Shown here: positions 50,272-58,610 of the stretch, piece after piece
Position numbering within the stretch: position 1 is the first letter of the stretch
How the letters are laid out: every line of letters begins with the position of its first letter
Assembly (NCBI GenBank): GCA_902790525.1
Contig: CADASI010000039.1
Span: forward strand, 19,251-83,250
From: an uncultured Eubacteriales bacterium
GTDB taxonomy: Bacteria; Bacillota; Clostridia; Christensenellales; Aristaeellaceae
DNA: 64,000 nt
Direction: 5' to 3'
Translations under genes and position numbers: made by a program
Notes under the pieces: generated by a model
The model's database searches: none
Told to the model about the DNA's origin: nothing
Seen by the model: the letters and a program-made list of their open reading frames with translations, nothing else

Positions 50272-51525
50272 TCAGCCGGCGATCTTCGCCTGCAGCTCGT
50301 CCAGCAGGGTCTTGACGTCGCCGCCGGTCAGTGCGGACTGCTCGACCTCGATGACGCCCTGCTTGATGGCATCCCAGTTGTCCAGCGCGGTGGGATAGAA
50401 CTTGCAGGAATCCAGCACGTTCAGCCACGCCTCGAAGGACGGATCGGACTCGACCAGCGCCGCGACGGAGCTGTTGACGGCGGGCAGGAAGCCCTCCATG
50501 GACACCCAGCCCACGTAGTTCTCAGGCGCATAGAAGAAGGTGAGGAATTTGCCGATGGCCTCGTTGCGGGCGGCCTGATCGGGATAGGAATCGTCCTTGA
50601 AGGCCATCACGCGGTCCATGACGCCGGTGGCGCCGGGGGTCGCGCCCTCGTTCACGGGCAGCGCGGCGGTGGCGAAGTTGACCTCGTAGTTCTTGTCCTT
50701 CAGGTAGCTGGGGAGCTGGTTGGGCGCGATGACCATGGCCAGCTTGCCCGCGCCGAACATATCCTGGAGGTCATAGCGGGTCTGGGTGGCGGGGTTGGGG
50801 TTGGTGAAGCCCTTGTTCACCAGGCCGATGGCGAACTCGATGGCCTCGACGTTCTTGTCGCTGTTGAGCGCCACGTTGCCGTCGGCGTCCACGAAGCCGC
50901 CGTCGTTGTTCCACACGTAGTAGGAGAACGCGGCCTGGCCCTCGTCGGTGGTCATGTCGACGCCCCAGGGATACACGTCGCCGCCGTAGAAGTCCACGAT
51001 GGCCTGGCAGGCATCCTCGAGCTCGGCCCAGGTGGTGGGCACCTCGATGCCGACTTCATTGAGGATATCGGTGTTGACGTACAGCGCGCGGGCGGAGGCC
51101 AGATCCGGCACGGCCCAGCAGGTGCCGTCCACCACGGACTGCTCGATGAAGGACGGGAAGAAGTCGTTGAACAGCTCCTCCGGGCAGTAGTCCTTGACGG
51201 GCAGCAGCAGGCCCTCGGCGGCGTAGTTGGCGAATACGTCGATGTTCAGGATGTCGGGGGCGTTGTTATTGGAGATGCGGGTGGACACCTCGGTGTACAC
51301 GTCGTTCCAGGAGACGACCTGCAGGTTCAGCTTGATGCCCGGGTTCTCGGCCTCGAACTTGTCGACGAAATTCGTGCCGTTCATGCCGGTGCCCAGGAAC
51401 CAGTCGTTGGTGTTGGGGCCGTACTGGCAGATGATGACGTCCAGCGTGATGTCGCCGCTCTCGGCGAACGCGCAGCAGGACAGCGCCAGCATCAGTACCA
51501 GAATCAGTGCGGTGAGCTTCTTCAT
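50272..51525 (-). CDS. Extracellular sugar-binding protein (ABC transporter, MalE-type)
   Basis: 417 residues from the ATG at 51525 with AGGAGGT upstream. Signal peptide MKKLTALILVLMLALSCCAF; the Ser-Cys-Cys stretch could serve as a lipobox. The mature part is a type 2 solute-binding fold: FEAENPGIKLNLQVVSWNDV, NAPDILNIDVFANYAAEGLL, and FAGKLAMV-like FGAGKLAMVIAPNQL. It would feed the MalF/MalG permeases, but the signalling genes lie in between. Confidence 0.9.
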   Translation of the reverse strand: MKKLTALILVLMLALSCCAFAESGDITLDVIICQYGPNTNDWFLGTGMNGTNFVDKFEAENPGIKLNLQVVSWNDVYTEVSTRISNNNAPDILNIDVFANYAAEGLLLPVKDYCPEELFNDFFPSFIEQSVVDGTCWAVPDLASARALYVNTDILNEVGIEVPTTWAELEDACQAIVDFYGGDVYPWGVDMTTDEGQAAFSYYVWNNDGGFVDADGNVALNSDKNVEAIEFAIGLVNKGFTNPNPATQTRYDLQDMFGAGKLAMVIAPNQLPSYLKDKNYEVNFATAALPVNEGATPGATGVMDRVMAFKDDSYPDQAARNEAIGKFLTFFYAPENYVGWVSMEGFLPAVNSSVAALVESDPSFEAWLNVLDSCKFYPTALDNWDAIKQGVIEVEQSALTGGDVKTLLDELQAKIAG

Positions 51526-51562
51526 TGGGGTACCTCCTATCGGTGTATTTGTTACCTCGACC

Positions 51563-51592
51563 ATTATAACACACTCCCCCGCCATTTGTAAA
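51563..51592 (-). promoter_or_regulatory. Promoter for the sugar-binding protein
   Basis: Minus-strand TTTACA (51587-51592), 18 nt, TATAAT (51563-51568), 38 nt before the start at 51525. Confidence 0.65.
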
Positions 51593-51695
51593 GACTGTGT
51601 TGCGGTTTGGATGAAAAAGATGTGGCCTTCCCGCCCCTCTCCAGCACGGCTCACGCATGAATGAAGAGATCATTTCAAAAAGGTGACATTCGTTC

Positions 51696-51745
51696 GTAGG
51701 GACGCGCCACGGCGCGTCCGCGGACGCCCCATGGGGCGTCCTGCC
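51696..51745. repeat. GTAGGGACGC-family double palindrome (copy at 51.7 kb)
   Basis: Two adjacent hairpins: GGACGCGCC/GGCGCGTCC (51700-51719) and GGACGCCCC/GGGGCGTCC (51722-51741). The preceding text GCTCACGCATGAATGA (from 51649) is shared with the copy at 63156, where the two hairpins are in the opposite order. Confidence 0.8.
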
Positions 51746-51762
51746 CTCTCCAGCATTTGTAT

Positions 51763-51791
51763 TTGCAATTTACGGGGTTTTGTGCTATCAT
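51763..51791 (+). promoter_or_regulatory. Promoter for the Nudix gene
   Basis: TTGCAA (51763-51768), 17 nt, TATCAT (51786-51791), 48 nt before the ATG at 51839. Together with the divergent promoter and the palindromes this accounts for the 51526-51838 gap. Confidence 0.5.
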
Positions 51792-51838
51792 AGTGGCGTT
51801 CGACGGACGCTACATGGTTGAAAAGGGAAGGTGATCGT

Positions 51839-52276
51839 ATGGCTGGCGCAATTCGCAGCTGCGCGGGCGGCGTCGTATTCTGCGACAATCGTGTGTTTCT
51901 GCTGATGAGCGATCGGGGCGAATGGGTGATGCCCAAGGGCGTCATACGCAGCGAAAACCGCTCCAACGACGTGGCGCTGTGGCGTGTGGAGGATGAGGCC
52001 GGCATCCATGCCGAGATCATCGGCATCGCCGGGAACACCCGCTATGATTTCTTCTCCGAGAGCCGCGGGCGCGAGATCAGCAACCGCATACAGTGGTTCG
52101 CCATGCGCGCCGAGGACCCCGCCTTCCATATCTCCTACGAGCAGGGCTTTTTGAACGGCAATTACTACCCCGTGGAGAAGGCCCGCGAGCTGCTGACCTA
52201 CGAGGGGGATAAGGAGATTTTGGATAACGCTTACGAGATTTATAAGCAAAACACCGGAGAAGGGAGCAGGGAGTAG
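51839..52276 (+). CDS. Nudix-fold protein with diverged Nudix box
   Basis: 145 residues from ATG at 51839 (AAGGTGAT upstream). The fold is clear (AIRSCAGGVVFCDNRVFLLM; GEWVMPKGVIRSENRSNDVA), but the Nudix box reads WRVEDEAGI where R-E-U-x-E-E-x-G-U is expected. The first catalytic Arg-Glu pair is Trp-Arg, leaving E-D-E. Activity on the usual nucleoside diphosphates is uncertain. The stop codon sits in a small hairpin loop (52262-52287). Confidence 0.8.
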   Translation: MAGAIRSCAGGVVFCDNRVFLLMSDRGEWVMPKGVIRSENRSNDVALWRVEDEAGIHAEIIGIAGNTRYDFFSESRGREISNRIQWFAMRAEDPAFHISYEQGFLNGNYYPVEKARELLTYEGDKEILDNAYEIYKQNTGEGSRE

Positions 52277-52289
52277 TCCCTGCTCCCCA

Positions 52290-52326
52290 TAAAACAAACC
52301 ACCGGCCCAGCCGGTGGTTTGTTTTA
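52290..52326 (+). terminator. Terminator after the Nudix gene
   Basis: A perfect 16-bp stem (52290-52305 with 52311-52326), 5-nt loop, T-rich right arm. The miniature element at 52327 begins at the very next base. Confidence 0.85.
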
Positions 52327-52455
52327 TACTAATTTCAGTCTAAAAGTTAGACAGACTGCGAGGGGATTTTTTGTCATGGCAAGGCGGAGGTCCGCAGGCT
52401 TGCTGGCGGCAAGTCAAGGGCCGCAGGATGGTTGATTTTTAGACTGAAATTAGTA
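52327..52455. mobile_element. Miniature inverted-repeat element, family B (129 bp)
   Basis: Perfect 19-bp inverted ends, TACTAATTTCAGTCTAAAA (52327-52345) and its complement (52437-52455). The interior CCGCAGGCTTGCTGGCGGC followed by AAGTCAAGGG resembles the core of family A although the ends differ. The right end touches the stop codon of the minus-strand exonuclease (52456-52458). Confidence 0.82.
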
Positions 52456-53055
52456 TTACCCCATCCTCTCCCCCACGACCATGCACAGGTAGGCGGCAGC
52501 GGCGTCGAAGCGGGCGTCGTGGTAGTGGTCGCCCCCGCCGTACCACTTCCGGCACTTATCGGCGATGAACGCCTGGGTCAGGCCGAAGTGGTTGCACAGC
52601 TCCTCCAGGCGCGGGGGCTTGAGCACGCGGGGATTCGACTTCAGCGGGATGTGCGCCTCCTCGGTGTAGTGCCTGAGGGTGCAGAAGGTGGGATAGTTGG
52701 GCAGCTTCAGCCCGTAGCGCTGAAACTCCCGGCGGATGTACTTGATGTCGCCCCCCACGTCGTGGCCGATGATCAGCTTGCAGTCGGCGAAGTCGCGGTA
52801 GATCTCGTCCATGTGGTGCTCAAAGCCCTTGCCCTTTGACAGGTCCCTGAGCATGCCCACGCTCAGTCCGTGCACCTTGCGGGCGTAGCGGTTGATGGCC
52901 CGCGCCGGAAAATAGAAGTTCTTGCCCCTGATCCTGCGCCCCTCGATCACCAGATAGGAGAGCTGTATGATGTGGCTGGGGTGCATGCCGTCCAGCTCCA
53001 CGTCCACGGCGATCCACTTGTCCGGCTTTCTGAACAGATTCCTGAATAAATTCAT
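52456..53055 (-). CDS. DEDDh 3'-5' exonuclease (RNase T / DNA polymerase epsilon-type)
   Basis: 199 residues from ATG at 53055 (an in-frame GTG directly before is possible). The DEDDh metal-binding set is complete: D and E in WIAVDVELDG, D in LIIGHDVGGDIKYI, and H with the last D in HDARFDAAAAYL. Such enzymes trim DNA or RNA 3' ends; no polymerase or other domain is fused. It follows the pilus operon on the same strand after a hairpin (53087-53120). Confidence 0.88.
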   Translation of the reverse strand: MNLFRNLFRKPDKWIAVDVELDGMHPSHIIQLSYLVIEGRRIRGKNFYFPARAINRYARKVHGLSVGMLRDLSKGKGFEHHMDEIYRDFADCKLIIGHDVGGDIKYIRREFQRYGLKLPNYPTFCTLRHYTEEAHIPLKSNPRVLKPPRLEELCNHFGLTQAFIADKCRKWYGGGDHYHDARFDAAAAYLCMVVGERMG

Positions 53056-53086
53056 CACGGCGCTTGCTCCGAATCTTGCGTTTTAT

Positions 53087-53120
53087 TGCGCCGACGGCCT
53101 TTCCGGCGCGCGTCGGCGCA
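53087..53120 (-). terminator. Hairpin between pilO-like gene and exonuclease gene
   Basis: A 10-bp stem (53087-53096 with 53111-53120) lies 17 nt after the pilO-like stop at 53137. There is no U-tract on the minus strand, so termination is uncertain. Confidence 0.45.
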
Positions 53121-53136
53121 TCGTTTCGTTCATGTG

Positions 53137-53724
53137 TCAATACTTGGACTTGGCGCTGTCCTCGGGCAGCACGGCGTCCGCCTCGCCGCCCACCATGGTC
53201 TCGTAGAAGGTGGCGGTGGCGTCGATGGTCACGCTGCCGTCCGCGCCGACGCTGCACTTCATGTCCCCCACCAGGCACCGGTACTCCCCCTGGAGCAACT
53301 TGGTGATGACCTCCCGCGCCTCCGGGTAGTCCGCCGTCTGGAATCGCAGGGAGAAGTTGCGGCGGATCTGGTCGCCGTTGCGGGTGACGTTGGCGAAGTT
53401 GATGTTGTACTTCATGGTGACCGCCAGCACGTCGTTCAAAAAGCGCACCTCGGCCTCGCTGTTGTTGTAGCTGCCCATCCAGCCCAGCTTGCCCTCGCCC
53501 TCGATCTCATCCAGGTTTTTGCGGATGCCGGTGAGGTAGCTGAGCCGCTGCTGTACGGCGTCCAGCTCGCTTTGCAGCGTGTCGGCCTCGGCCTGGTCGG
53601 ACATGATGGCGTGGCGCACCGGCATATCGACGAAGTAGTAGTACATCAATCCGAGCAATATCAACACCAGTATCAGTATCAGTATCTTTTCGCTGGTGGT
53701 AAATTCCCGGCTCATGAACTTCAC
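53137..53724 (-). CDS. pilO: PilO-like type IV pilus inner-membrane protein
   Basis: 195 residues from GTG at 53724 (GGAGGTGA upstream, overlapping the pilN stop). A short cytoplasmic tail, one helix (ILILILVLILLGLMYYYFVD), a coiled coil (about 40-75), and a ferredoxin-like periplasmic domain follow, as in PilO. It should dimerise with PilN to align the pilus machine. It is the last gene of the pilus cluster. Assignment rests on topology and gene order more than on sequence identity. Confidence 0.75.
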   Translation of the reverse strand: MKFMSREFTTSEKILILILVLILLGLMYYYFVDMPVRHAIMSDQAEADTLQSELDAVQQRLSYLTGIRKNLDEIEGEGKLGWMGSYNNSEAEVRFLNDVLAVTMKYNINFANVTRNGDQIRRNFSLRFQTADYPEAREVITKLLQGEYRCLVGDMKCSVGADGSVTIDATATFYETMVGGEADAVLPEDSAKSKY

Positions 53725-54644
53725 GGCGCGCTCACCTCCTCCGGTTCAGGCGTGACACGGGACTGCCGCGCAGGCTTTCTGACGCCCGTCTGCTGCGGCT
53801 TTCCGGACTGATCCTGCTGCCCGGCGCCCTCCGTAGCCGAGGGCTCCGCCCCCGTCCCGGCATTCTCCTCCGGGTTTACGGTCGCCTCGGGCGCCGCGGT
53901 GGCCTCGGGCTCCACCGGATTGTGCAGGTAGATCGTAAAGCGCGCCACCACCGTCTCGGGGCTCATGGCCGTCACGGCGCTGGACATGGCCGACAGTATG
54001 GAATCCGCCAGGCCGCCCTCCACCTCCTGCCGGCGCTTTTCGAGCGCCTGCGCCAGGGACTGGCTGGCGCTCAGGCCGACGGAGCTGCCCTTGTTCATGT
54101 CCTTCTGGGCCGCGGTGATCACGCAGGTGTCCACGATGGGGCTCTGCTCGATCCTCCGGGCCAGCAGGTTCAGGTTCTCCAGCGATTTGTCGCTGACGTC
54201 CACGACCAGTATGTTGCCGGAGACGGTCCAGCTCCGGGCCGCGCCGCGATCCGAAAGGTAGTCCGAAACCATCTCCAGCACCTTCACGCGGTCCACCCGG
54301 TTGAGCTCCTCCTTGGTCATGTCCTTGTTGGTCATGTGGGCATAGACGTCCTCCACGCCCTCGTACTGCTTGAGCGCCTCCGACGCCTGCATCAGCGAGC
54401 TGCGGATGCTGGACACCGTCCCCGTGGCTTTGGACATGGCCATCAGCCGGTCCATCACCATGAACTTGCTGAACACCGCCGCCAGGACGATGATCAGCAC
54501 GATGGCGGGAAGCGCCCGCGCGGGCTTGATCTTTTTTTCGTCGATCAGCACCAGGTTGATCGAGCGCTTCGTCGGCATGCGGCCCCGGAAGCCCTTTTTG
54601 GGCGGGCGCTTGCCTCTTGCCGGCGCTTTTTTCAATGCTGCCAC
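53721..54644 (-). CDS. pilN: PilN-like type IV pilus assembly protein
   Basis: 307 residues from GTG at 54644 (GGAGGT upstream). It has a basic N-terminus containing SINLVLIDEKK (the PilM-binding INLL-type motif), one helix (ALPAIVLIIVLAAVFSKFMV), a coiled coil and a ferredoxin-like domain, then a long Pro/Glu/Thr-rich tail not normally present in PilN. It sits between pilM (16 nt upstream) and pilO (overlap). Confidence 0.8.
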   Translation of the reverse strand: MAALKKAPARGKRPPKKGFRGRMPTKRSINLVLIDEKKIKPARALPAIVLIIVLAAVFSKFMVMDRLMAMSKATGTVSSIRSSLMQASEALKQYEGVEDVYAHMTNKDMTKEELNRVDRVKVLEMVSDYLSDRGAARSWTVSGNILVVDVSDKSLENLNLLARRIEQSPIVDTCVITAAQKDMNKGSSVGLSASQSLAQALEKRRQEVEGGLADSILSAMSSAVTAMSPETVVARFTIYLHNPVEPEATAAPEATVNPEENAGTGAEPSATEGAGQQDQSGKPQQTGVRKPARQSRVTPEPEEVSAP

Positions 54645-54660
54645 TTTTTTACCTCCACAC

Positions 54661-55707
54661 TCAGCCCATCGTGATGCCGATGGCCTGCACGTAGCTGTTG
54701 CATTCCTCGATCTTCTCGCCGTCGATCACCAGCTCGTCGGCGGAATGCAGCTGGATGTTCAGCATCTCGCCGATGGTCTCCGCCAGCGGCTGGATCACCG
54801 CGCCGCCGCCGCAGAACCACATGTCGCTCAGGGCGCTGCTGGGATTGCTGAACCGGTAGAAGTTCAGCGCGCGCATCAGCTCCACGGCGATGTTCTCGTA
54901 GGCCGCCATGCACTCCTCCCGGTGATGACAGTTTTCGTAGTTGGTCATCAGGTAGGTGTGGGCCAGGTGCATGTCCACGCCGAAGGCCTCCTCCAGCACG
55001 CCGTCCAGGCTGGACATGCCGATCTCCAGCACGCGGGTCGCCACGTGCCTGTCCCCCTTGAACATGTACATGCGGATCTCCTTGTAGCCCAGATCCAGTA
55101 TGGCGTACTCCTCCGAGGCGACGCCCAGCTCCGCCCGGCGCGCGCGCAGAAGCGCGATGTAGGCCGACACCGCCGGGGCGGTGATCGCCAGGCGCAGGCC
55201 CGACTTGCGGGTCACCACCTGGGCGTCCTCCAGCACCTCGCGGGTCGTGCCCACCGCCATGAGCTCCATGGTGGTCTCGGGGGGCTCGGTCTCAGCCTCG
55301 GCCTCGGCCGTCCCCTCGCTCTTCGCCTCGGCGGGATTCGGCGCCTCGGGGTTGGAGATCACCGCGTAGTCGAACACGTAGTCCTTCAATTCGCCGGTGA
55401 TGTAGTCGTTGAACTCAAAGGGGAGGTTGTATTCCAGCTGCTCCACGGTCATCAGGGGCATGGTGATGTTCTTTAGGAACACCGTCTCGCTGGGCAGCAC
55501 AAAGGCCGCCCGGTTTGCGCGAATGCCATACTCCTTCATCGTCGAGCGTAACAGCTCCGCCATCGATTCCCGGGACGTGATGTGCCCGTCCCGCAGCAGA
55601 TTCTCCGGCATCGGGGCGGACGCCGTCTTGAGCACATGCCCGCCCCTGACCAGCGCCAGCTTCAGTTGATCGTGTCCGATATCGACACCAAGAATCGTCT
55701 TTGCCAT
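54661..55707 (-). CDS. pilM: PilM-like actin-fold type IV pilus protein
   Basis: 348 residues from ATG at 55707 (GAGGT upstream). The actin-like ATPase pattern is clear: ILGVDIGHDQLKLALV (phosphate 1), YAILDLGYKEIRMYMF (phosphate 2) and MWFCGGGAVIQPLAETIGEM (adenosine). An acidic insert (about 140-165; PAEAKSEGTAEAEAETEP) is unusual. PilM binds the N-terminus of PilN on the cytoplasmic side. It is 17 nt after the peptidase gene. Confidence 0.9.
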   Translation of the reverse strand: MAKTILGVDIGHDQLKLALVRGGHVLKTASAPMPENLLRDGHITSRESMAELLRSTMKEYGIRANRAAFVLPSETVFLKNITMPLMTVEQLEYNLPFEFNDYITGELKDYVFDYAVISNPEAPNPAEAKSEGTAEAEAETEPPETTMELMAVGTTREVLEDAQVVTRKSGLRLAITAPAVSAYIALLRARRAELGVASEEYAILDLGYKEIRMYMFKGDRHVATRVLEIGMSSLDGVLEEAFGVDMHLAHTYLMTNYENCHHREECMAAYENIAVELMRALNFYRFSNPSSALSDMWFCGGGAVIQPLAETIGEMLNIQLHSADELVIDGEKIEECNSYVQAIGITMG

Positions 55708-55724
55708 TGCAATACCTCGTTTTG

Positions 55725-56516
55725 TCAGATCAGCAGTCCCCGGTACCAGTCCACCAGCGGCGCGCCGTAGAGCAGCATCGCCGCCGCGGCCATCGCGATG
55801 GCCGGCCCGAACGGAAACGCCGCGCCGTCCCGCCCCCGCCTGAGGGCGAACTGGAGCAGCAGCCCAATCGCGCAGGCGATCACCATCGCAAACAGCGTGC
55901 CCACGAAGCCCAGGTAGAGCCCCACCACGGCGAACAGCTTGATGTCGCCGCCGCCCAGGGTATCCCGGCCCATGAACCTGTCCATGACGAGGGACACGCC
56001 CAGCAGGCCGCCGCCGAACACCAGGGCGGCGGCCACGCTTCGGGCGACGTCCCCCCAGCCGGTGAACACAAACGGCAGCGCCGCAAGCCAGATCAGCACC
56101 GCGGCAATGAGGCAGCCGTCGGGGATGATCATGTCCTCCAGGTCCGTCAGCGTCAGAAGAAACAGGCAGCCCAGGAACAGCAGGTTCCGCAGGCACAGCA
56201 CCGTCAGGTCAAACCGCAGAAGGCACAGCACCGTCAGGAGCGAAAAGCACAGTTCCGTCAGCGGATAGCGGGCGGAGATCCTCTCTCCGCACCACTTGCA
56301 GCGCCCCCGCTGTTTTAGCCAGCTCACCACCGGGATCAGCTCCGCCGCCCCCAGCGGATGGCCGCAGGCGGCGCAGTGGCTTCGCCCGCTGACGAACCGC
56401 TCGCCCCGCACGATGCGCCAGGCCGCGCAGTTCAGAAAGGAGCCGAATACCGCGCCCAGCACCGCCGCGACGGCGACGCAGAATACCAGCACGGTCCGGC
56501 TATCATAGATGGACAT
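55725..56516 (-). CDS. pilD: Prepilin peptidase (type 4 leader peptidase)
   Basis: 263 residues, eight helices. The N-terminal domain has the zinc cysteines CAACGHPLGAAELIPVVSWL and CKWCGERIS, and GSFLNCAAWRI. The catalytic aspartates lie in LTLTDLEDMIIPDG and GGGDIKLFAVVGLYLG (GxGD motif). It cleaves and N-methylates prepilins. An 18-bp sequence is repeated in frame 30 nt apart (56191-56208 and 56221-56238). It has its own promoter at 56566-56594. Confidence 0.94.
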   Translation of the reverse strand: MSIYDSRTVLVFCVAVAAVLGAVFGSFLNCAAWRIVRGERFVSGRSHCAACGHPLGAAELIPVVSWLKQRGRCKWCGERISARYPLTELCFSLLTVLCLLRFDLTVLCLRNLLFLGCLFLLTLTDLEDMIIPDGCLIAAVLIWLAALPFVFTGWGDVARSVAAALVFGGGLLGVSLVMDRFMGRDTLGGGDIKLFAVVGLYLGFVGTLFAMVIACAIGLLLQFALRRGRDGAAFPFGPAIAMAAAAMLLYGAPLVDWYRGLLI

Positions 56517-56565
56517 CCGTTCGCGCCCTCCCGACGGATCGGGGAACCGCTCCCCCGCTTTTAAT

Positions 56566-56594
56566 ACTTTATCTCACACGATAGATGCTGTCAA
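56566..56594 (-). promoter_or_regulatory. Internal promoter before the prepilin peptidase gene
   Basis: Minus-strand TTGACA (56589-56594), 17 nt, TAAAGT (56566-56571), in the 126-nt AT-rich gap between the pilin-like gene and pilD. Confidence 0.6.
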
Positions 56595-56642
56595 GTAAAC
56601 ATTTTTCATACTCTTTAACAGAGCAGAGACATTTGCGGGGGG

Positions 56643-57356
56643 TCACTTCCCCTCCATGCCCAGGTAGGCGCTGCCCGTCCAGCCGTCGTTGGCCAGCCAC
56701 ACGGCGGCGTTGTCCTCGTCGGCATAGACGAAATAGCAGATCTCGCCCTTTTTGACCTTACCGGTCTTCAGGCTGCCGTCCCCCTCCAGGCCGTAGAACG
56801 CCACCACGCCCTTGTAGCCGTTGGTGGTGGCGGTGCCGCGGCGCAATTCCAGCTTCTCCCGGACGCGCATGCACTCCAGCGCCCGGCTGTTCAGCGTGAT
56901 CTCCAAAGACTCCGGCTCCTTGCCGCCGCTCTTGCGCACCTTGTGAAGCGCGGTGTCCAGAAGCTCCATGGCCCGGGAGGCGTTCAGCCGGCAGCGCAGC
57001 CCGCGGTCGGAATCGTGCAGGCCGCACACGGGCTCGAATATGCCCAGCCCGTTTTTGATCAGGTACACGGTGCCCCCGGCGGGGCATATGTTGGGCCGCT
57101 CGGGCAGCACCTCGTCCAGCGTCTTGATGGCGTCCTCCACGGACCCCTTGTCCCAGCGGGACAGATACTCTATGATCAGCCCGTCCCTGGCGGACTTCAT
57201 CGCCTGCTCGCAGCTCGTCTTCTCGGCCCGGTACACGTAGACCCGATAGGTCGGTATGGCGATGAGCACCATCATGATGGCGATGAGCGCCAGCAGTATT
57301 GCCACCAGGCGATTGACGCCGCCCCTGTTCCCCATGATCACACGCTTCCTGTCCAT
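56643..57356 (-). CDS. Large pilin-like membrane protein lacking a canonical prepilin signal
   Basis: 237 residues (or 230 if ATG at 57335 is used). A short basic head (MGNRGGVNRL) leads to one long helix (VAILLALIAIMMVLIAIPTY) and the alpha-beta layout of a pseudopilin, with paired cysteines. The conserved Glu at position +5 after the expected Gly cleavage site is missing (GG/VNRLV). It is in the pilin slot of the operon, 6 nt after pilC. The C-terminal half is not recognised. Confidence 0.7.
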   Translation of the reverse strand: MDRKRVIMGNRGGVNRLVAILLALIAIMMVLIAIPTYRVYVYRAEKTSCEQAMKSARDGLIIEYLSRWDKGSVEDAIKTLDEVLPERPNICPAGGTVYLIKNGLGIFEPVCGLHDSDRGLRCRLNASRAMELLDTALHKVRKSGGKEPESLEITLNSRALECMRVREKLELRRGTATTNGYKGVVAFYGLEGDGSLKTGKVKKGEICYFVYADEDNAAVWLANDGWTGSAYLGMEGK

Positions 57357-57362
57357 ATTTGC

Positions 57363-58583
57363 TTACATCACCGAGTACATGCCGAACATGGCCATGTAGA
57401 TGGCGACGACGATAAACCCGGCGAAGCCCGCCAGGAACACCAGTATCGAAGGCTCCAGCTTTGCCAGAGCGTCGGCGATGGCCTGCTCCAGCTCCGAATC
57501 GTAGTATTCGGCGGTCATGCCCAGGGTGCTGGCCAGCTCGCCGCTGTCCTCGCCCACGGCGGTCATGTCCACCAGTATCTCCGGCAGGCAGGCGGCGTCG
57601 CGCAGGCTGCGCCCCAGGGTCTGGCCCTCCTCCAGCTTGGCGGTGCACTTGCCCACCTCCTGGCTGAAGTAGTAGTTGTCCATCACGCGGCTGGTGATGG
57701 TGACCGACTTGGTCATGGGCAGGCCGGCGTTGAGCATCATCGCCATGGTGTTGGCGAACTGGCTGGCCCCGTTCAGGTTGGCGATGTTCCCCAAAACCGG
57801 CAGCTTGAGCTGCGCCTTGGCCAGCTTGATCCGGCCGTCCTCGGTGTTGCCGTAGAGCTTGATGCCCAGCAGCACCGCCGCGAACACGCCCAGCATCACG
57901 ATCCAGTATTTCTGGAAGAATTCGGACATGGCGATCAGTATCTGCGTCACGATGGGCAGCTCGGCGTCGTACTCGTCAAATATCGCGGTAAAGGTGGGCA
58001 CCACCTTCACCATCAGCACGATGACCACGATGATGGCGACCACCAGCACGAAGGCGGGGTAGATCAGTGCGCCCTTGACCTTGCCCTTCATCTTGCTCTG
58101 CTTGGTGTAGTGCTTGCTGATGGAATCGAAGGCGGTGTCGAGGGTGCCGGCCTCCTCGCCGGCGTGTATGGTCTCGAGGAAGGTGATGGGAAAGAGCTTC
58201 TTGCCGCGCTCCGCGAAGCTGACCGACAGCGAGCGGCCCGACTCCACGTCCTTGGCCACCTGCTCCAGTATGCGCTTGAGGGGCTTGTCGGTCATCTTGT
58301 CCGCGATCAGCTCCACCGTGCGGGTGATGGGAATGCCCGCGCGGAGTATGACGGAAAACTGGCTGCACATCAGCGTGAACGCCTTGTCGTTGAGCTTGTT
58401 TCCGCCGATCTCGAGGCTCAAAAACTGGGCGGCCTTGCCCTTGTCCTTCACCTCGCTGACCTGCAGCACCACGGAAAACGAATCCTTGATCTTCGCCACG
58501 GCGTCGAGCTGGTTGAAGCCTTCGATCACGCCGGAGACCTTCTTGCCGTCCCTCGACACGGCGGAATATTTGTAGGTAGGCAT
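57363..58583 (-). CDS. pilC: Type IV pilus platform protein PilC/GspF
   Basis: 406 residues with two T2SSF repeats (about 65-190 and 270-395), each ending in membrane helices. FTLMCSQFSVILRAGIPITR starts repeat 1 and GASQFANTMAMMLNAGLPMT repeat 2; the ends read GKKLFPITFLETIHAGEEAG and DMTAVGEDSGELASTLGMTA. It is the membrane platform turned by the PilB and PilT motors. Confidence 0.94.
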   Translation of the reverse strand: MPTYKYSAVSRDGKKVSGVIEGFNQLDAVAKIKDSFSVVLQVSEVKDKGKAAQFLSLEIGGNKLNDKAFTLMCSQFSVILRAGIPITRTVELIADKMTDKPLKRILEQVAKDVESGRSLSVSFAERGKKLFPITFLETIHAGEEAGTLDTAFDSISKHYTKQSKMKGKVKGALIYPAFVLVVAIIVVIVLMVKVVPTFTAIFDEYDAELPIVTQILIAMSEFFQKYWIVMLGVFAAVLLGIKLYGNTEDGRIKLAKAQLKLPVLGNIANLNGASQFANTMAMMLNAGLPMTKSVTITSRVMDNYYFSQEVGKCTAKLEEGQTLGRSLRDAACLPEILVDMTAVGEDSGELASTLGMTAEYYDSELEQAIADALAKLEPSILVFLAGFAGFIVVAIYMAMFGMYSVM

Positions 58584-58610
58584 GCTTGACGCTCCTAAGT
58601 CGGTGGTGTA

